DNA of 64,000 bases from Rhizobium tumorigenes. Its GTDB lineage: Bacteria > Pseudomonadota > Alphaproteobacteria > Rhizobiales > Rhizobiaceae. Position numbers and translations under genes: made by a program. The stretch is from NCBI RefSeq assembly GCF_003240565.2, contig NZ_CP117255.1, positions 248,001 through 312,000 on the forward strand, written 5' to 3'. Below are positions 1 through 8,588 of this stretch, piece after piece (the stretch's first letter is position 1; each line of letters begins with the position of its first letter). Below the pieces are notes generated by a model. It saw only the letters and a program-made list of their open reading frames with translations. It did not search any database and was not told the DNA's origin.

Positions 1-572
1 CCCAACTGAAGAGCGTTGCTGAATCGGCCTCCTTCAACGGCGCAAACTGGGTCGTTGCCGCTTCGGGCGGTTCTGCTTCGGTCGTCTCCTCCTTCGTTCG
101 CAACGGTTCGGGCGGCGTTGCTGTCACCGAGTCTGCATACGCTTTCAACACCTCTTCGCAAGGCAACGTGTTGTTCGGCGTCAACAGCGCCGGCGGTGCT
201 GAAACCAGCTCCGGCATTCTGGGCAGCCCCGAACCAATCGGCACTTCCTCGTTCTCCGTTTACAGCCTTGATATCCGCGGCATGACCGGTTCCGGCATCG
301 ATAGCGCCATGAACATGGTGGAATCGGCCCTGCAGGCCATGACCACTGCTGCTGCCCAGCTTGGTTCGCTGTCCAGCCGCATCGACCTGCAGACGACGTT
401 CGCCTCGTCGCTGAGCGATGCCATCACCTCGGGTGTCGGCAAGCTTGTCGATGCCAACATGGAGCAGGAATCGAGCAAGCTCTCGGCGCTGCAGACACAG
501 CAGCAGCTGGCGGTCCAATCGCTGTCGATTGCCAACTCCTCGTCGCAGAACATCCTGTCGCTGTTCAAGTAA
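1..572 (+). CDS. fla: flagellin, 5'-truncated by window edge
   Basis: This is the C-terminal 189 codons of a flagellin, the subunit of the filament exported through the flagellar type III apparatus. The reading frame is open from base 3, so the gene begins outside the window. The visible part covers the end of the N-terminal helical domain (SVAESASFNGANW), the variable surface domain, and the conserved C-terminal D1/D0 helices ending in SIANSSSQNILSLFK. It closely parallels the next gene, with the same landmarks SSFVR, SSQGNVLFG and VESALQAMTTAA, so the two are recent paralogues. A strong intrinsic terminator follows, so this gene is probably its own transcription unit. Rhizobia build complex filaments from several flagellins. 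Which fla letter applies cannot be told from the sequence. Confidence 0.95.
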   Translation, partial: QLKSVAESASFNGANWVVAASGGSASVVSSFVRNGSGGVAVTESAYAFNTSSQGNVLFGVNSAGGAETSSGILGSPEPIGTSSFSVYSLDIRGMTGSGIDSAMNMVESALQAMTTAAAQLGSLSSRIDLQTTFASSLSDAITSGVGKLVDANMEQESSKLSALQTQQQLAVQSLSIANSSSQNILSLFK

Positions 573-602
573 GCCCACGCTTACTACATCGGCCAGTCAC
601 AG

Positions 603-633
603 AACCGCGCCCCAACGGGCGCGGTTTTATTTT
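603..633 (+). terminator. intrinsic terminator after first flagellin
   Basis: A perfect 10-bp stem (AACCGCGCCC pairing with GGGCGCGGTT) closes a 4-base loop CAAC and is followed by TTATTTT. It lies 31 bases past the flagellin stop codon, so it should end the first flagellin transcript before the second flagellin's own promoter region. Confidence 0.9.
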
Positions 634-656
634 GTCGATAAGCGATTAAAGCCAAA

Positions 657-735
657 GTTAACGATCTGTTAACCAAATTTGTGTCATCTCGGGTTAACGC
701 AACGGTTGGTTAACCTGTCCTAATGGTCTGTTAAC
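657..735 (+). promoter_or_regulatory. CtrA box plus GTTAAC cluster upstream of second flagellin
   Basis: Five copies of the palindrome GTTAAC lie within 79 bases, at 657, 668, 693, 709 and 730. The first two form a perfect CtrA consensus TTAA-N7-TTAAC (658-673), which also reads as a consensus site on the other strand. The other three are half-sites. The cluster falls between the first flagellin's terminator and the second flagellin's start at 813. This is where promoter and operator elements are expected. CtrA binding is inferred from the consensus only. Confidence 0.65.
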
Positions 736-812
736 AGGCATGACGCCGGTCTCCGTTCCCGGCCCTTCCGGAATGTCCCTTCTAATTCACGCCGATCAAG
801 GGGCACCTCGAC

Positions 813-1733
813 ATGACCAGCATTCTCACCAACGTTCCTGCCATGTCTGCATTGCAGACACTGCGCAGCATCAATACCAGCCTGCAGGACACGCAAAGCC
901 GGGTGTCTTCCGGATATCGCGTCGGCAAGGCTTCGGACAATGCGGCCTACTGGTCGATTGCGACGACGATGCGCTCCGACAACAGCGCGCTGTCTGCTGT
1001 TTCCGACGCCCTTGGCCTTGGCGCCGCCAAAGTCGACACAGCTTACACGGCCATGGATAGCGCCATCGAGGTGGTCCAGAATATCAAGAACAAGCTCGTC
1101 ACCGCCAAGGAGAGCAGCGTTGACAAGAAGGATGTCCAGGAAGAAATCTCCCAGCTCCAGCAGCAATTGGAAAGCGTTGCCGAGTCCGCGTCCTTCTCCG
1201 GCCAGAACTGGATGATTGCCTCCGACGGCGCCTCCGCCTCGGTCGTGTCGTCGTTCGTGCGCACCAGCACTGGCGGTGTCGCGGTCAACAGCACCAGCTA
1301 TCGATTCAACGCGAGTTCGCAGGGCAATGTATTGTTTGGCTCCAACGCGTTTGGAGACGTCAATACCTCCAGCGGCATCATCGGCAGCGGTTCCCTTTTT
1401 GGCGCGACCACATTCTCTGTCTACAGCCTCGATATCAATGGCATGACCTCCGGACAGGTCGACAAGGCTCTGACCATGGTCGAATCAGCGCTCCAGGCAA
1501 TGACAACGGCGGCATCGCAGCTGGGCTCGCTTGCCAACCGCATCGATCTGCAGACGAACTTTGTCTCGGCGCTGGGCGACACGATCGATGCCGGCGTCGG
1601 CAAGCTCGTCGATGCCAATATGGAAGAGGAATCGAGCAAGCTGACTGCCCTACAGACCCAGCAGCAGCTGGCCATCCAGTCCCTGTCGATTGCCAACAGC
1701 AGCGCCCAGAACGTCCTGTCGCTGTTCAAGTAA
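813..1733 (+). CDS. fla: flagellin (second of three)
   Basis: This 306-residue flagellin has the usual layout: conserved N-terminal D0/D1 helices (about residues 1-140), a short variable middle, and C-terminal D1/D0 helices (about 210-306) ending NSSAQNVLSLFK. The N-terminal block contains the rhizobial signature SSGYRVGKASDNAAYWSI. The ATG is preceded by AAGGGG at 798-803, a good ribosome site 9 bases upstream. It is nearly the same as the visible part of the gene before it. It has its own upstream region carrying a CtrA box and half-sites, so it is probably transcribed separately. FlbT and FlaF, encoded further downstream, are known in this order to control flagellin translation. Confidence 0.96.
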   Translation: MTSILTNVPAMSALQTLRSINTSLQDTQSRVSSGYRVGKASDNAAYWSIATTMRSDNSALSAVSDALGLGAAKVDTAYTAMDSAIEVVQNIKNKLVTAKESSVDKKDVQEEISQLQQQLESVAESASFSGQNWMIASDGASASVVSSFVRTSTGGVAVNSTSYRFNASSQGNVLFGSNAFGDVNTSSGIIGSGSLFGATTFSVYSLDINGMTSGQVDKALTMVESALQAMTTAASQLGSLANRIDLQTNFVSALGDTIDAGVGKLVDANMEEESSKLTALQTQQQLAIQSLSIANSSAQNVLSLFK

Positions 1734-1969
1734 CGGGTCGCTATCCGGCGGTCGCAGACGCCAAGCCTTGAGTGTGGCTTGCGCGGCAATTGCTAAGGTC
1801 GATTTAGCGCTTGCCGCGTGGCTTCATCGCTTGTTAATGATAATACGCAGCAGTTTGTTGCTAGCGACAGGCCGAGCCGGAGAACATCCGCGCAGGCTGG
1901 CATGAAGCCGAAAAGTCGCCGCCGGTCAGCCCGGCCTGGCACCTTCACACACATCGCGGGCATCATTCC

Positions 1970-2944
1970 ATGAGCAGCTTGACCACGAACGCTTTTGCGC
2001 TTGGCGCACTCACTGTCTTGCGCGGTGTCAACAAGGACCTGAGCACTGCCCAGCAGCAGGTGTCGTCGGGCTACCGTATCGGCTCTGCCGCTGACGACCC
2101 CTCCTACTGGTCGATGTCCATGACGATGAAGTCGGACAGTTCGAGCCTGAAGACCATAGGCGATGCCATGTCGCTCGGCGCCAGCAAGGTCGATACCGCC
2201 TATACGGCGATGACCTCGGTGATCGACGTACTCACGGATATTCAAGCAAAGCTCGTCAGCGCAAGCGAGACGGGCGTCGACAAGGACAAGCTCAACACGG
2301 ATATCCAGGCACTGAAGGCGCAGTTGCAATCCACCGTCGAATCCGCATCCTTTGCCGGATCGAACTGGCTGTACAATTCGCAAGGGGTGGCCGATACGAC
2401 CCAGTCGGTTATCAGCAACTTCATTCGTGGCACGTCAGGCCAGGTTACGCTCAACACGATCAACTACGATTCCTCACAGTCCCTGATGATCGACACTGCC
2501 GATCCCAGCCGCGGCTTGCTCACCAGGACGGTCGATGCCAACAGCATTGCTTCCGACGGGACAGGCACTGCCCGCAACTACTATCTGCTGGCACCGGCCG
2601 GCTCGACCGGAACTGCGGGAGGCACAGAAATCTCGCTGAGCGACGCCACCACGTCCGGCCAAGTCACTGACATGCTCAATGTCACGCATGCGCTGCTAAC
2701 GGCAGCAACCTCTGCGGCATCCAACATGGGTGTCACCAAGGCTCGTATCGATAGTCAGACGACCTTCGTTGCAGGTCTCCAGGACGCCATCGACACCAGT
2801 GTCGGCGACCTTGTGGATACCAATATGGAAGAGGCCTCGGCGCGGGTCACGTCTCTGACGACAGCCCAGCAACTCGGCGTCCAGTCTCTCTCTATTGCCA
2901 ACACGATGGCCAGCAAGATCCTGGTGTTGCTGCAGAGCGGCTGA
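1970..2944 (+). CDS. fla: flagellin (third, divergent copy)
   Basis: This 324-residue flagellin keeps the N-terminal helices (SSGYRIGSAADDPSYWSM) and C-terminal helices (VGDLVDTNMEEASARV, QLGVQSLSIANTM), but its middle and end differ from the two upstream copies. The variable region, about residues 135-235, is unrelated in sequence. The C-terminus reads ILVLLQSG where the others end LSLFK. Rhizobial filaments are heteropolymers in which one principal flagellin combines with secondary ones, and this copy looks like a secondary subunit. That role is inferred from divergence only. The 236-base gap before it has no clear intrinsic terminator and no CtrA box. Confidence 0.95.
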   Translation: MSSLTTNAFALGALTVLRGVNKDLSTAQQQVSSGYRIGSAADDPSYWSMSMTMKSDSSSLKTIGDAMSLGASKVDTAYTAMTSVIDVLTDIQAKLVSASETGVDKDKLNTDIQALKAQLQSTVESASFAGSNWLYNSQGVADTTQSVISNFIRGTSGQVTLNTINYDSSQSLMIDTADPSRGLLTRTVDANSIASDGTGTARNYYLLAPAGSTGTAGGTEISLSDATTSGQVTDMLNVTHALLTAATSAASNMGVTKARIDSQTTFVAGLQDAIDTSVGDLVDTNMEEASARVTSLTTAQQLGVQSLSIANTMASKILVLLQSG

Positions 2945-3088
2945 GCGTCGATCGAACAGGCCGGGTGCATCATTCACCTTCGCACAAGTTTGAACTCCTA
3001 CTTTCCCGTCATCGGGCACCAACCTGTCAATCGAACGACTGGGCGTGCCGGACGGAATTTGCAGTCGCTTGACGGAACCGGAAGCGGA

Positions 3089-3184
3089 ATGATCAACGTG
3101 TTGAACACCAAAGTCCCACCGACGGCGCCAGCCGCCGCCCGTCTGAAGGCGATTTTACGGCAAGCATTCGGGGTAGCATCATGA
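3089..3184 (+). CDS. possible 31-codon leader ORF coupled to fliH-like gene
   Basis: A short ORF (MINVLNTKVPPTAPAAARLK and 11 more residues) begins at an ATG preceded by GGAAGCGG. Its TGA overlaps the ATG of the next gene in an ATGA arrangement, the same coupling seen between many genes in this cluster. It resembles no family I recognise, and it may be chance coding in the flagellin-fliH-like gap. It is listed because the overlap is exact and the upstream purine run could serve as a ribosome site. Confidence 0.2.
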   Translation: MINVLNTKVPPTAPAAARLKAILRQAFGVAS

Positions 3185-3828
3185 CCCGGATGCTATCGCG
3201 CTACCTGAAGGACTTCGGAGCGGAACAGCCGGCCCCGGCAGCCCCCCCGGCGCCAGTGCTCAGAAGCATGCCTTTCGAAGACACCATGGTCTTTCCGGAA
3301 CCGGAAGAACTGCCGATGGTCGATCTCGCGGCCGAGCGTCGCGAAGCCTATGCCGAAGGCCACGAGGCAGCCACCCTGTCGTTGTCTGAGGCGCACCAGG
3401 AGGAACTGGACGCGATCATGGTCGTCCATGAAGCCGCGCTTGAAGAACTGAAACAGAAATTTGAAACAGAAGCGGTGGAGCGCATCGCCGAGAATTTCCA
3501 GCACATGGCCACTGCGATGGGTCTCGCCGTCAGTGCCGAGGTTGCCCGGGCGCTATCGCCGATCATCACCGAAACGCTCACGCAAAAGGCAATCGACGAA
3601 CTCGCAAGCCGCGTCACGGCGTCGGTTCTCGACGGTGCGGTGGGTCCGATTGCCGTCAGCGGACGGCGCGTCATGTTCGACAGCCTTGCCGCCAAGATCG
3701 ATCCGGACGGCGTGCTTCTGACCTTCGTCGAGGCGCAGGACGTAAACCTTTGCGTCACCATTGGCGATACCGTGCTCGTGACCCGCATGTCGGCCTGGGC
3801 AGATAGCCTGAGGAACGTCCTTTCATGA
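3181..3828 (+). CDS. FliH-like flagellar export protein (candidate)
   Basis: This is a 215-residue soluble protein with three parts. The N-terminus is proline-rich (about 17-60). A charged helical stretch follows (about 65-110, rich in E, A, K and R, and containing AERREAYAEGHEAA). The C-terminal domain (about 110-215) has alternating helix and strand, with DPDGVLLTFVEAQDVNLCVTIG. That order, the length and the AEGxEA-type helix resemble FliH, the regulator of the FliI export ATPase, whose gene is often not annotated in rhizobia. I do not see a decisive motif, so the call is structural inference. Its stop overlaps the motB start (ATGA), which places it in the motB-motC-fliK transcription unit. 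Confidence 0.5.
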   Translation: MTRMLSRYLKDFGAEQPAPAAPPAPVLRSMPFEDTMVFPEPEELPMVDLAAERREAYAEGHEAATLSLSEAHQEELDAIMVVHEAALEELKQKFETEAVERIAENFQHMATAMGLAVSAEVARALSPIITETLTQKAIDELASRVTASVLDGAVGPIAVSGRRVMFDSLAAKIDPDGVLLTFVEAQDVNLCVTIGDTVLVTRMSAWADSLRNVLS

Positions 3829-5180
3829 GCGACGCTGAAAATCACCACAACGGCAAGAATGAAATCATCATCATCAAGCGGCATGGCGGTGGCGATCACG
3901 AGGGTGGCCACGGCGGCGCCTGGAAGATCGCCTATGCCGACTTCATGACCGCTCTGATGGCCTTCTTCCTGGTGATGTGGCTGGTCAATGCATCGAATGC
4001 CGAAACCAAGGCCTCGGTTGCGTCCTACTTCAATCCCATCAAGCTTGCCGATACCAAACCCACTGAAAAAGGCCTGAAAAAGCCGGTGGACGCAGCGGAA
4101 GGCGAGCAGAAACAGGAAAAATCCAAGGAGAACTCCGACCAGCAGACCAATGGTGCCTCGGCCGCTTCCGGCGAGGACCAGACGTCGACCGCCGGCGATC
4201 AGACCAATTATTCCGAAGCCGATTTTTTCGAGAACCCCTATTCGGTTTTGTCGGAAATCGCCCAGGAGGTGGGTCAGCAGGCCAATGTGAGCGCCAAGGG
4301 AGAAGGCGGTGCCAGCACCTCCGGCCCAGCGACGGGCGCCGACGGCGGCAAGGCCTATCGAGATCCGTTCGATCCCGATTTCTGGACCAAGCAGGTCAAG
4401 GTTACCTCGGACTCAAAACCGGACGGCGGCGAAGCCAGCAAGACGGACGACGAGCCGAAGGGCGAGGTTGTTGCCATGGCAAAGGCCACCGCTTCCGACA
4501 ACGGTCCGGTATCCGACAAGCCGCAGACACCCGAAACACAGGCCTCCGCCAGCGATCAGACGCAGCAACCGCTACTCGCCAATCCGCCGATCCCCGAAAA
4601 GATGCCGGAGGGTATGCAGAAGCCGATGGATGCTGCCGAGAAAGCAGCAGCCGATGCGGCACAAGCTGCGGAAAAAGCTGCCGAAGCGGCAAAGCCGGCA
4701 TCGACTGCCGCCGAGACGCAGGACGCCAAGGCACTGCAGGCCACTATCCAGAAGCAAATCGGCGGTGTCGCCGGGAAGCTTGCCGAAGGCTTGGTCGTCA
4801 CGCCGGCCGAGGGCGGGTTGCTGGTGACCATTTCGGACCAGAGCAACGATCCGATGTTCAACATCGGCTCAGCCGTGCCGCGCAAGGAGATGGTTCTGGC
4901 AATGGCGAAGATCGGCAAGATCCTCGCTGACCGGCCAGGCGCCATCATGCTGCGCGGGCATACTGACGGGCGGCAGTACAAGGCTGGCGAGATAGACAAC
5001 TGGCGCCTGTCGCTGGACCGCGCCCAAAGCGCCTATTACATGCTCGTCCACGGAGGCCTCGACGAAAAACGTATATCGCAGGTCTCTGGCTTCGCAGACC
5101 GTCGCCTGAAGATGCCCGAGGACCCGTTCAACAACGCCAATCGTCGTATCGAGATACTGGTTCAAGGGAGCCAGGGATAA
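3825..5180 (+). CDS. motB: flagellar motor stator protein MotB
   Basis: MotB anchors the proton-conducting stator to peptidoglycan and forms the ion channel with MotA. Its single membrane segment lies at about residues 34-57. Within AYADFMTALMAFFLVMW, Asp39 matches the conserved proton-binding aspartate. A long acidic and alanine-rich linker (about 75-330) is typical of alphaproteobacterial MotB, which makes this 451-residue protein much longer than the enteric form. The C-terminal OmpA-like peptidoglycan-binding domain (about 345-447) has MLRGHTDGR and NNANRRIEILV. The gene starts inside the previous one (ATGA) and ends 3 bases before motC. MotA must be encoded elsewhere. Confidence 0.96.
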   Translation: MSDAENHHNGKNEIIIIKRHGGGDHEGGHGGAWKIAYADFMTALMAFFLVMWLVNASNAETKASVASYFNPIKLADTKPTEKGLKKPVDAAEGEQKQEKSKENSDQQTNGASAASGEDQTSTAGDQTNYSEADFFENPYSVLSEIAQEVGQQANVSAKGEGGASTSGPATGADGGKAYRDPFDPDFWTKQVKVTSDSKPDGGEASKTDDEPKGEVVAMAKATASDNGPVSDKPQTPETQASASDQTQQPLLANPPIPEKMPEGMQKPMDAAEKAAADAAQAAEKAAEAAKPASTAAETQDAKALQATIQKQIGGVAGKLAEGLVVTPAEGGLLVTISDQSNDPMFNIGSAVPRKEMVLAMAKIGKILADRPGAIMLRGHTDGRQYKAGEIDNWRLSLDRAQSAYYMLVHGGLDEKRISQVSGFADRRLKMPEDPFNNANRRIEILVQGSQG

Positions 5181-5183
5181 TAC

Positions 5184-6485
5184 ATGGCGCGCAGCAAGCA
5201 TCGATACGGTCTGACACTCACCTTGGCTCTCGGCGCGTTTTCGCCGGGGGTAGGGCATGCCGACGACAAGGATCTGGCGCCCTACAAGATGCTGAGATCA
5301 CTGCAGTTCGTGCAGGACTCCGTGGTGCTCGGCGATCACTCGGCCGAGGAGATGCAGCGCTTCATGCTGTCGACCATCGACGATCGTCTGCGATCTGCCG
5401 ACAGGTCCGTCTTCGACGATGTCCGCAATGTCGATGCTGCGCTGGTGTACACGATGAGCGGCGGTAATCCGGATACGCTCGAATTCCTGATGACACGGGA
5501 TGTCGATGGCCATTTCGACAATCGCGTCGCGGATGTCCTGCGCAAGTACCTGAGTGGCAAAGGCATGCTCATCGTCAAGACGCTGGCCGACACGGCCAAG
5601 GAGTATCGCGACAAGAAGATCGGTCCCTACCTGTCGCTGGTCGCGGCCAATGTCATGAGCGCCAAGGACCCGAAGGCTGCCTTGAAACTCTACGACTGGG
5701 CGCGCCTCACAAGCCCCGGGACAATCGTGGAGGAGGCAGCCCTCAGGCGCTCGATGGCTTTGTCGACCGAGGCAAAGATGGTTCCGCAAAGCCTCACCTA
5801 CTCGCAGCTCTACGCCCGCCGCTTCTTGCATTCGCCCTACGCCAGCCAGTTTGCCGATCTTTTCGTAAAGCTCGTGGTCGATCACAACACCGAGATTAAG
5901 CCCGAGGATGTCATCGATATCCTCTCGTTCATGGACGGGTCCCGAAAGCGCGAGGTCTACCTTCGTATTGCCAGGAGCGCGACCATAGCCGGCAAGAACG
6001 ACCTCGCCCGGATGGCATCGACGCAGGCGGCGGCTATTCCGAGCGATGGCAGCGACTCCTTTAACCAGCTTGCCAGCTTCTATGGCGGCGTCGCGAACGT
6101 CTCGACGGACAAGGCCGACGCCGCTGCCCACGATATCAACGAAATTCCTGAGGGCGAGCTGAACGCCAGGGACCGGGCATTGCGCGACGCTGCCAAGACG
6201 GTCGCCGACGCAGTGACGCGGCTTCCCGAGCCGCAAAGCCTGACGCAAGCTTCGCTGGCTAAGCCTGCTAACGGAGAGATCCGACACGATGGAGCCGCAA
6301 GCGTCGAGACGCTAGGGACGAAAAGTCCCGCTGCGGCGGATGTCGGGCAGGGAGCCGCCGCAAGTGCGGCTCAACCCCATGATGGAGGGGGGCAGGATGC
6401 CAACTCTTCGTTCACCACATTCGTGACAACAAGCCAATCGAAGCTCGACGCGCTCGACGGACTTTTGAAGCAGGAAGGCAATTGA
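5184..6485 (+). CDS. motC: motility protein MotC, periplasmic
   Basis: This 433-residue protein begins with a signal peptide (basic MARSKHR, hydrophobic LTLTLALGAF, cleavage near GHA at about 26). A helical body follows, then a low-complexity tail rich in Ala, Gly and Gln from about residue 360. It matches the rhizobial MotC family, which is known in Sinorhizobium to act in the periplasm with the MotB domain and to be needed for rotation. It has no counterpart in enteric bacteria. The gene sits between motB and fliK with almost no spacing. AGGAAGG near its 3' end is the ribosome site of the next gene. Confidence 0.92.
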   Translation: MARSKHRYGLTLTLALGAFSPGVGHADDKDLAPYKMLRSLQFVQDSVVLGDHSAEEMQRFMLSTIDDRLRSADRSVFDDVRNVDAALVYTMSGGNPDTLEFLMTRDVDGHFDNRVADVLRKYLSGKGMLIVKTLADTAKEYRDKKIGPYLSLVAANVMSAKDPKAALKLYDWARLTSPGTIVEEAALRRSMALSTEAKMVPQSLTYSQLYARRFLHSPYASQFADLFVKLVVDHNTEIKPEDVIDILSFMDGSRKREVYLRIARSATIAGKNDLARMASTQAAAIPSDGSDSFNQLASFYGGVANVSTDKADAAAHDINEIPEGELNARDRALRDAAKTVADAVTRLPEPQSLTQASLAKPANGEIRHDGAASVETLGTKSPAAADVGQGAAASAAQPHDGGGQDANSSFTTFVTTSQSKLDALDGLLKQEGN

Positions 6486-6487
6486 CC

Positions 6488-8077
6488 ATGGCCGGTATCG
6501 GTATCACCAGCGCTTCCGCCGGGTCTGATGTCGTTTCTCTTTCAAAAAGCAGCAGCCGCAGCAAGGGCCCGGGAAGCGATTCCCAAGGGTTCCAGGATGC
6601 GCTCAGCAGCTCCGGAAACAGCGCGGACGCTAATGCCGCGTCTAAGCGCAGCGCTGCCGATACAAATTCGGTCGACACGACCGCTTCTGAGCCCGATACC
6701 GGCAAGGCGACAGGCGACACCCTGCTGCAGGCCGGCAACTTGGCCACCCCGGCGCCAATCGGCGACAGCACGTTGTCTTCCACACCTCCGGTCGCGCCAC
6801 CAGTTCTCGGCGCACCCCTCGTTTCGCTACCCGGCGTAACAGTGGCCATGCCCGCCGCCGTGGCGCCTGTGGTTGTCCCGGCGGGTGATGGTACAGCCGT
6901 GAAATTGCCTGCCGCCGATATCGCCCAGCAGTTGGTCGACGTCGTTGCCGGCGCTGTGACTGGCGAGCCAGGCACGCCGGTCAAAGTTGACCTTCCCGGC
7001 GTCAAGGGTAGCAAAAATGGCACCGCCGCCGACGACGGCAAAGACGGCGATGCGAACACATCCGACGTATCCGACCCCAATGCCGCCAGCGGTGCCGTGA
7101 CCGACGTGCTGTCGCTGCTCGGCGCCGGCTTGTCGGCCGCCGTCATCCCTGCGCAGACCTCTGCCAGCGTTCTTGCCGCAGCCGGGCAACTCCATAGCGG
7201 CGGTGGCAAGGTCGATCACGGCGCGGCCTCAGTTGCAAATGCACTTCCGGCCGACGCAGCAGACGACAGCGGCGACGCAGTTGCCGTAGGCATGGCCATG
7301 CTGGCGCCGTCGATGGGCAGCGCTGGCCAGGGCAATGCCGCTGCGGGCACCTCGACGGACGGGGACGCCCCCGTGACGTTCAATGTCGACCGGGCGAGTG
7401 GCAAGGTACAGTCGCTCGATCTCGCTGCGAGCAGGAATGCGGACGATACGCCTCAGCTCGATATCAAATCGGCAAGCGGCGACAGCGGGGCAACTGTCAC
7501 TGTCCTCGACTCGCGACGCTTCGTCGGCCTCGCCGATGGCTCGAATTCGGCACTTGTCGCCAATTCGCTGACGGGCAACAAGGACTGGGCAGCGGCCATG
7601 CAGCCCAATGCGGCGCTGACCGGAGCATCGGCGACAACCAGTGCCAGCAAAGTCATGAACACTCTGAAAATTCAGATGAATCCGGATAATCTGGGGATCG
7701 TGACAGCGACCATGCGGCTCTCGGGCGAGCAGCTTTCGGTCGATCTCAAGGTCCATTCCGCAGAAGCCTACAGGCAGCTCAGCAACGACCAGAGCGCGAT
7801 GATCGATTCACTGCGCCAGCAGGGTTACAGCGTCGATCGGATGACCGTGACCTATACTGCTCCTGACACATCGAGCAACAACCAGCAGAGCTCCCAAGGC
7901 CAGCAGCACCAACCCGGCACGAGCCAGGGGCAGGGCAGCGATGGCCAGGCTCGCAGACAGAATTCAGGACGACAGGCCGGTGATCAAGATGGTGTCTCGC
8001 GCACGGGGAACGTGGGTACGGACGATAGCGTTGCTGGCGGTGCTCAGCGGGCTCGTGCCGGGGGCGTCTATCTCTGA
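6488..8077 (+). CDS. fliK: flagellar hook-length control protein FliK (MotD)
   Basis: This 529-residue protein consists mostly of low-complexity Ala, Gly, Ser, Asp and Pro sequence followed by a compact C-terminal hook-control domain (about 395-455). That domain contains LKIQMNPDNLGIVTATMRLS and SLRQQGYSVDRMTVTY, matching the Flg_hook fold of FliK. In rhizobia it was first called MotD and later recognised as FliK, which measures the hook and switches export to filament proteins. I chose the ATG at 6488 because AGGAAGG (6472-6478) is 9 bases away. A TTG at 6482 is also in frame but too close. Its 3' end overlaps the transglycosylase gene. Confidence 0.9.
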   Translation: MAGIGITSASAGSDVVSLSKSSSRSKGPGSDSQGFQDALSSSGNSADANAASKRSAADTNSVDTTASEPDTGKATGDTLLQAGNLATPAPIGDSTLSSTPPVAPPVLGAPLVSLPGVTVAMPAAVAPVVVPAGDGTAVKLPAADIAQQLVDVVAGAVTGEPGTPVKVDLPGVKGSKNGTAADDGKDGDANTSDVSDPNAASGAVTDVLSLLGAGLSAAVIPAQTSASVLAAAGQLHSGGGKVDHGAASVANALPADAADDSGDAVAVGMAMLAPSMGSAGQGNAAAGTSTDGDAPVTFNVDRASGKVQSLDLAASRNADDTPQLDIKSASGDSGATVTVLDSRRFVGLADGSNSALVANSLTGNKDWAAAMQPNAALTGASATTSASKVMNTLKIQMNPDNLGIVTATMRLSGEQLSVDLKVHSAEAYRQLSNDQSAMIDSLRQQGYSVDRMTVTYTAPDTSSNNQQSSQGQQHQPGTSQGQGSDGQARRQNSGRQAGDQDGVSRTGNVGTDDSVAGGAQRARAGGVYL

Positions 8078-8588
8078 GGCCAGCGCTTCCACCACGGAAG
8101 GTATGTGCGAACGGGAAATCCAGGCGGCGGCGCTGAAATACGGAATTCCCGAAGGCATACTCTACTCGGTAGGGTTGACCGAAACGGGCCGCAAGGGCTC
8201 CCTCTATCCCTTCGCCATGAATATCGAAGGCAAGCCATTCTTCCCGGCATCTGAAAATGCAGCGCTACAGCTCTTCGCGCAAGCGCATCAGAGCGGTGCC
8301 AAATTGATCGATATTGGTTGTATGCAGATCAACCAATACTTTCATGGCGAGAACTTCGCGTCGGTCGAGGCGATGTTCGATCCGCACAGCAATGTCGAAT
8401 ATGCGGCCAAGTTTTTGAGCGTTTTGCACGACAAGCACGAGACCTGGACGATGGCGGTTGCGCGCTATCATGCGGGTCCGAACAACAACCCGGCGCAGAA
8501 GGTATACGTCTGTCGGGTGATCGCCAATCTCGTGGCCACCGGCTACGGAAAATGGACGCCCAACGCAGCCACGTTTTGCCGCGATTGA
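7989..8588 (+). CDS. periplasmic lytic transglycosylase of flagellar cluster
   Basis: This is a secreted murein hydrolase with an SLT-type lysozyme fold. After a signal peptide (hydrophobic core TIALLAVLSGLVP) it has the helix with the catalytic glutamate in YSVGLTETGRKG (Glu65 in this numbering), then GCMQINQYFH and VARYHAGPNNN, the classical lytic transglycosylase motifs. Its place between fliK and rem suggests that it opens the peptidoglycan for the flagellar rod. Enteric bacteria use the muramidase half of FlgJ for this, and the rod-binding half is encoded separately at 19501. An earlier ATG at 7941 has a better ribosome site (AGGGG) but gives an unusually long signal n-region, so the start is uncertain. 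The gene overlaps fliK by 89 bases. Confidence 0.88.
   Translation: MVSRARGTWVRTIALLAVLSGLVPGASISEASASTTEGMCEREIQAAALKYGIPEGILYSVGLTETGRKGSLYPFAMNIEGKPFFPASENAALQLFAQAHQSGAKLIDIGCMQINQYFHGENFASVEAMFDPHSNVEYAAKFLSVLHDKHETWTMAVARYHAGPNNNPAQKVYVCRVIANLVATGYGKWTPNAATFCRD

Noticed and set aside
1762..1782. CAAGCC/GGCTTG stem after the second flagellin as a terminator
   Set aside because: The stem is only 6 bp with an 8-base loop and no T-run follows.
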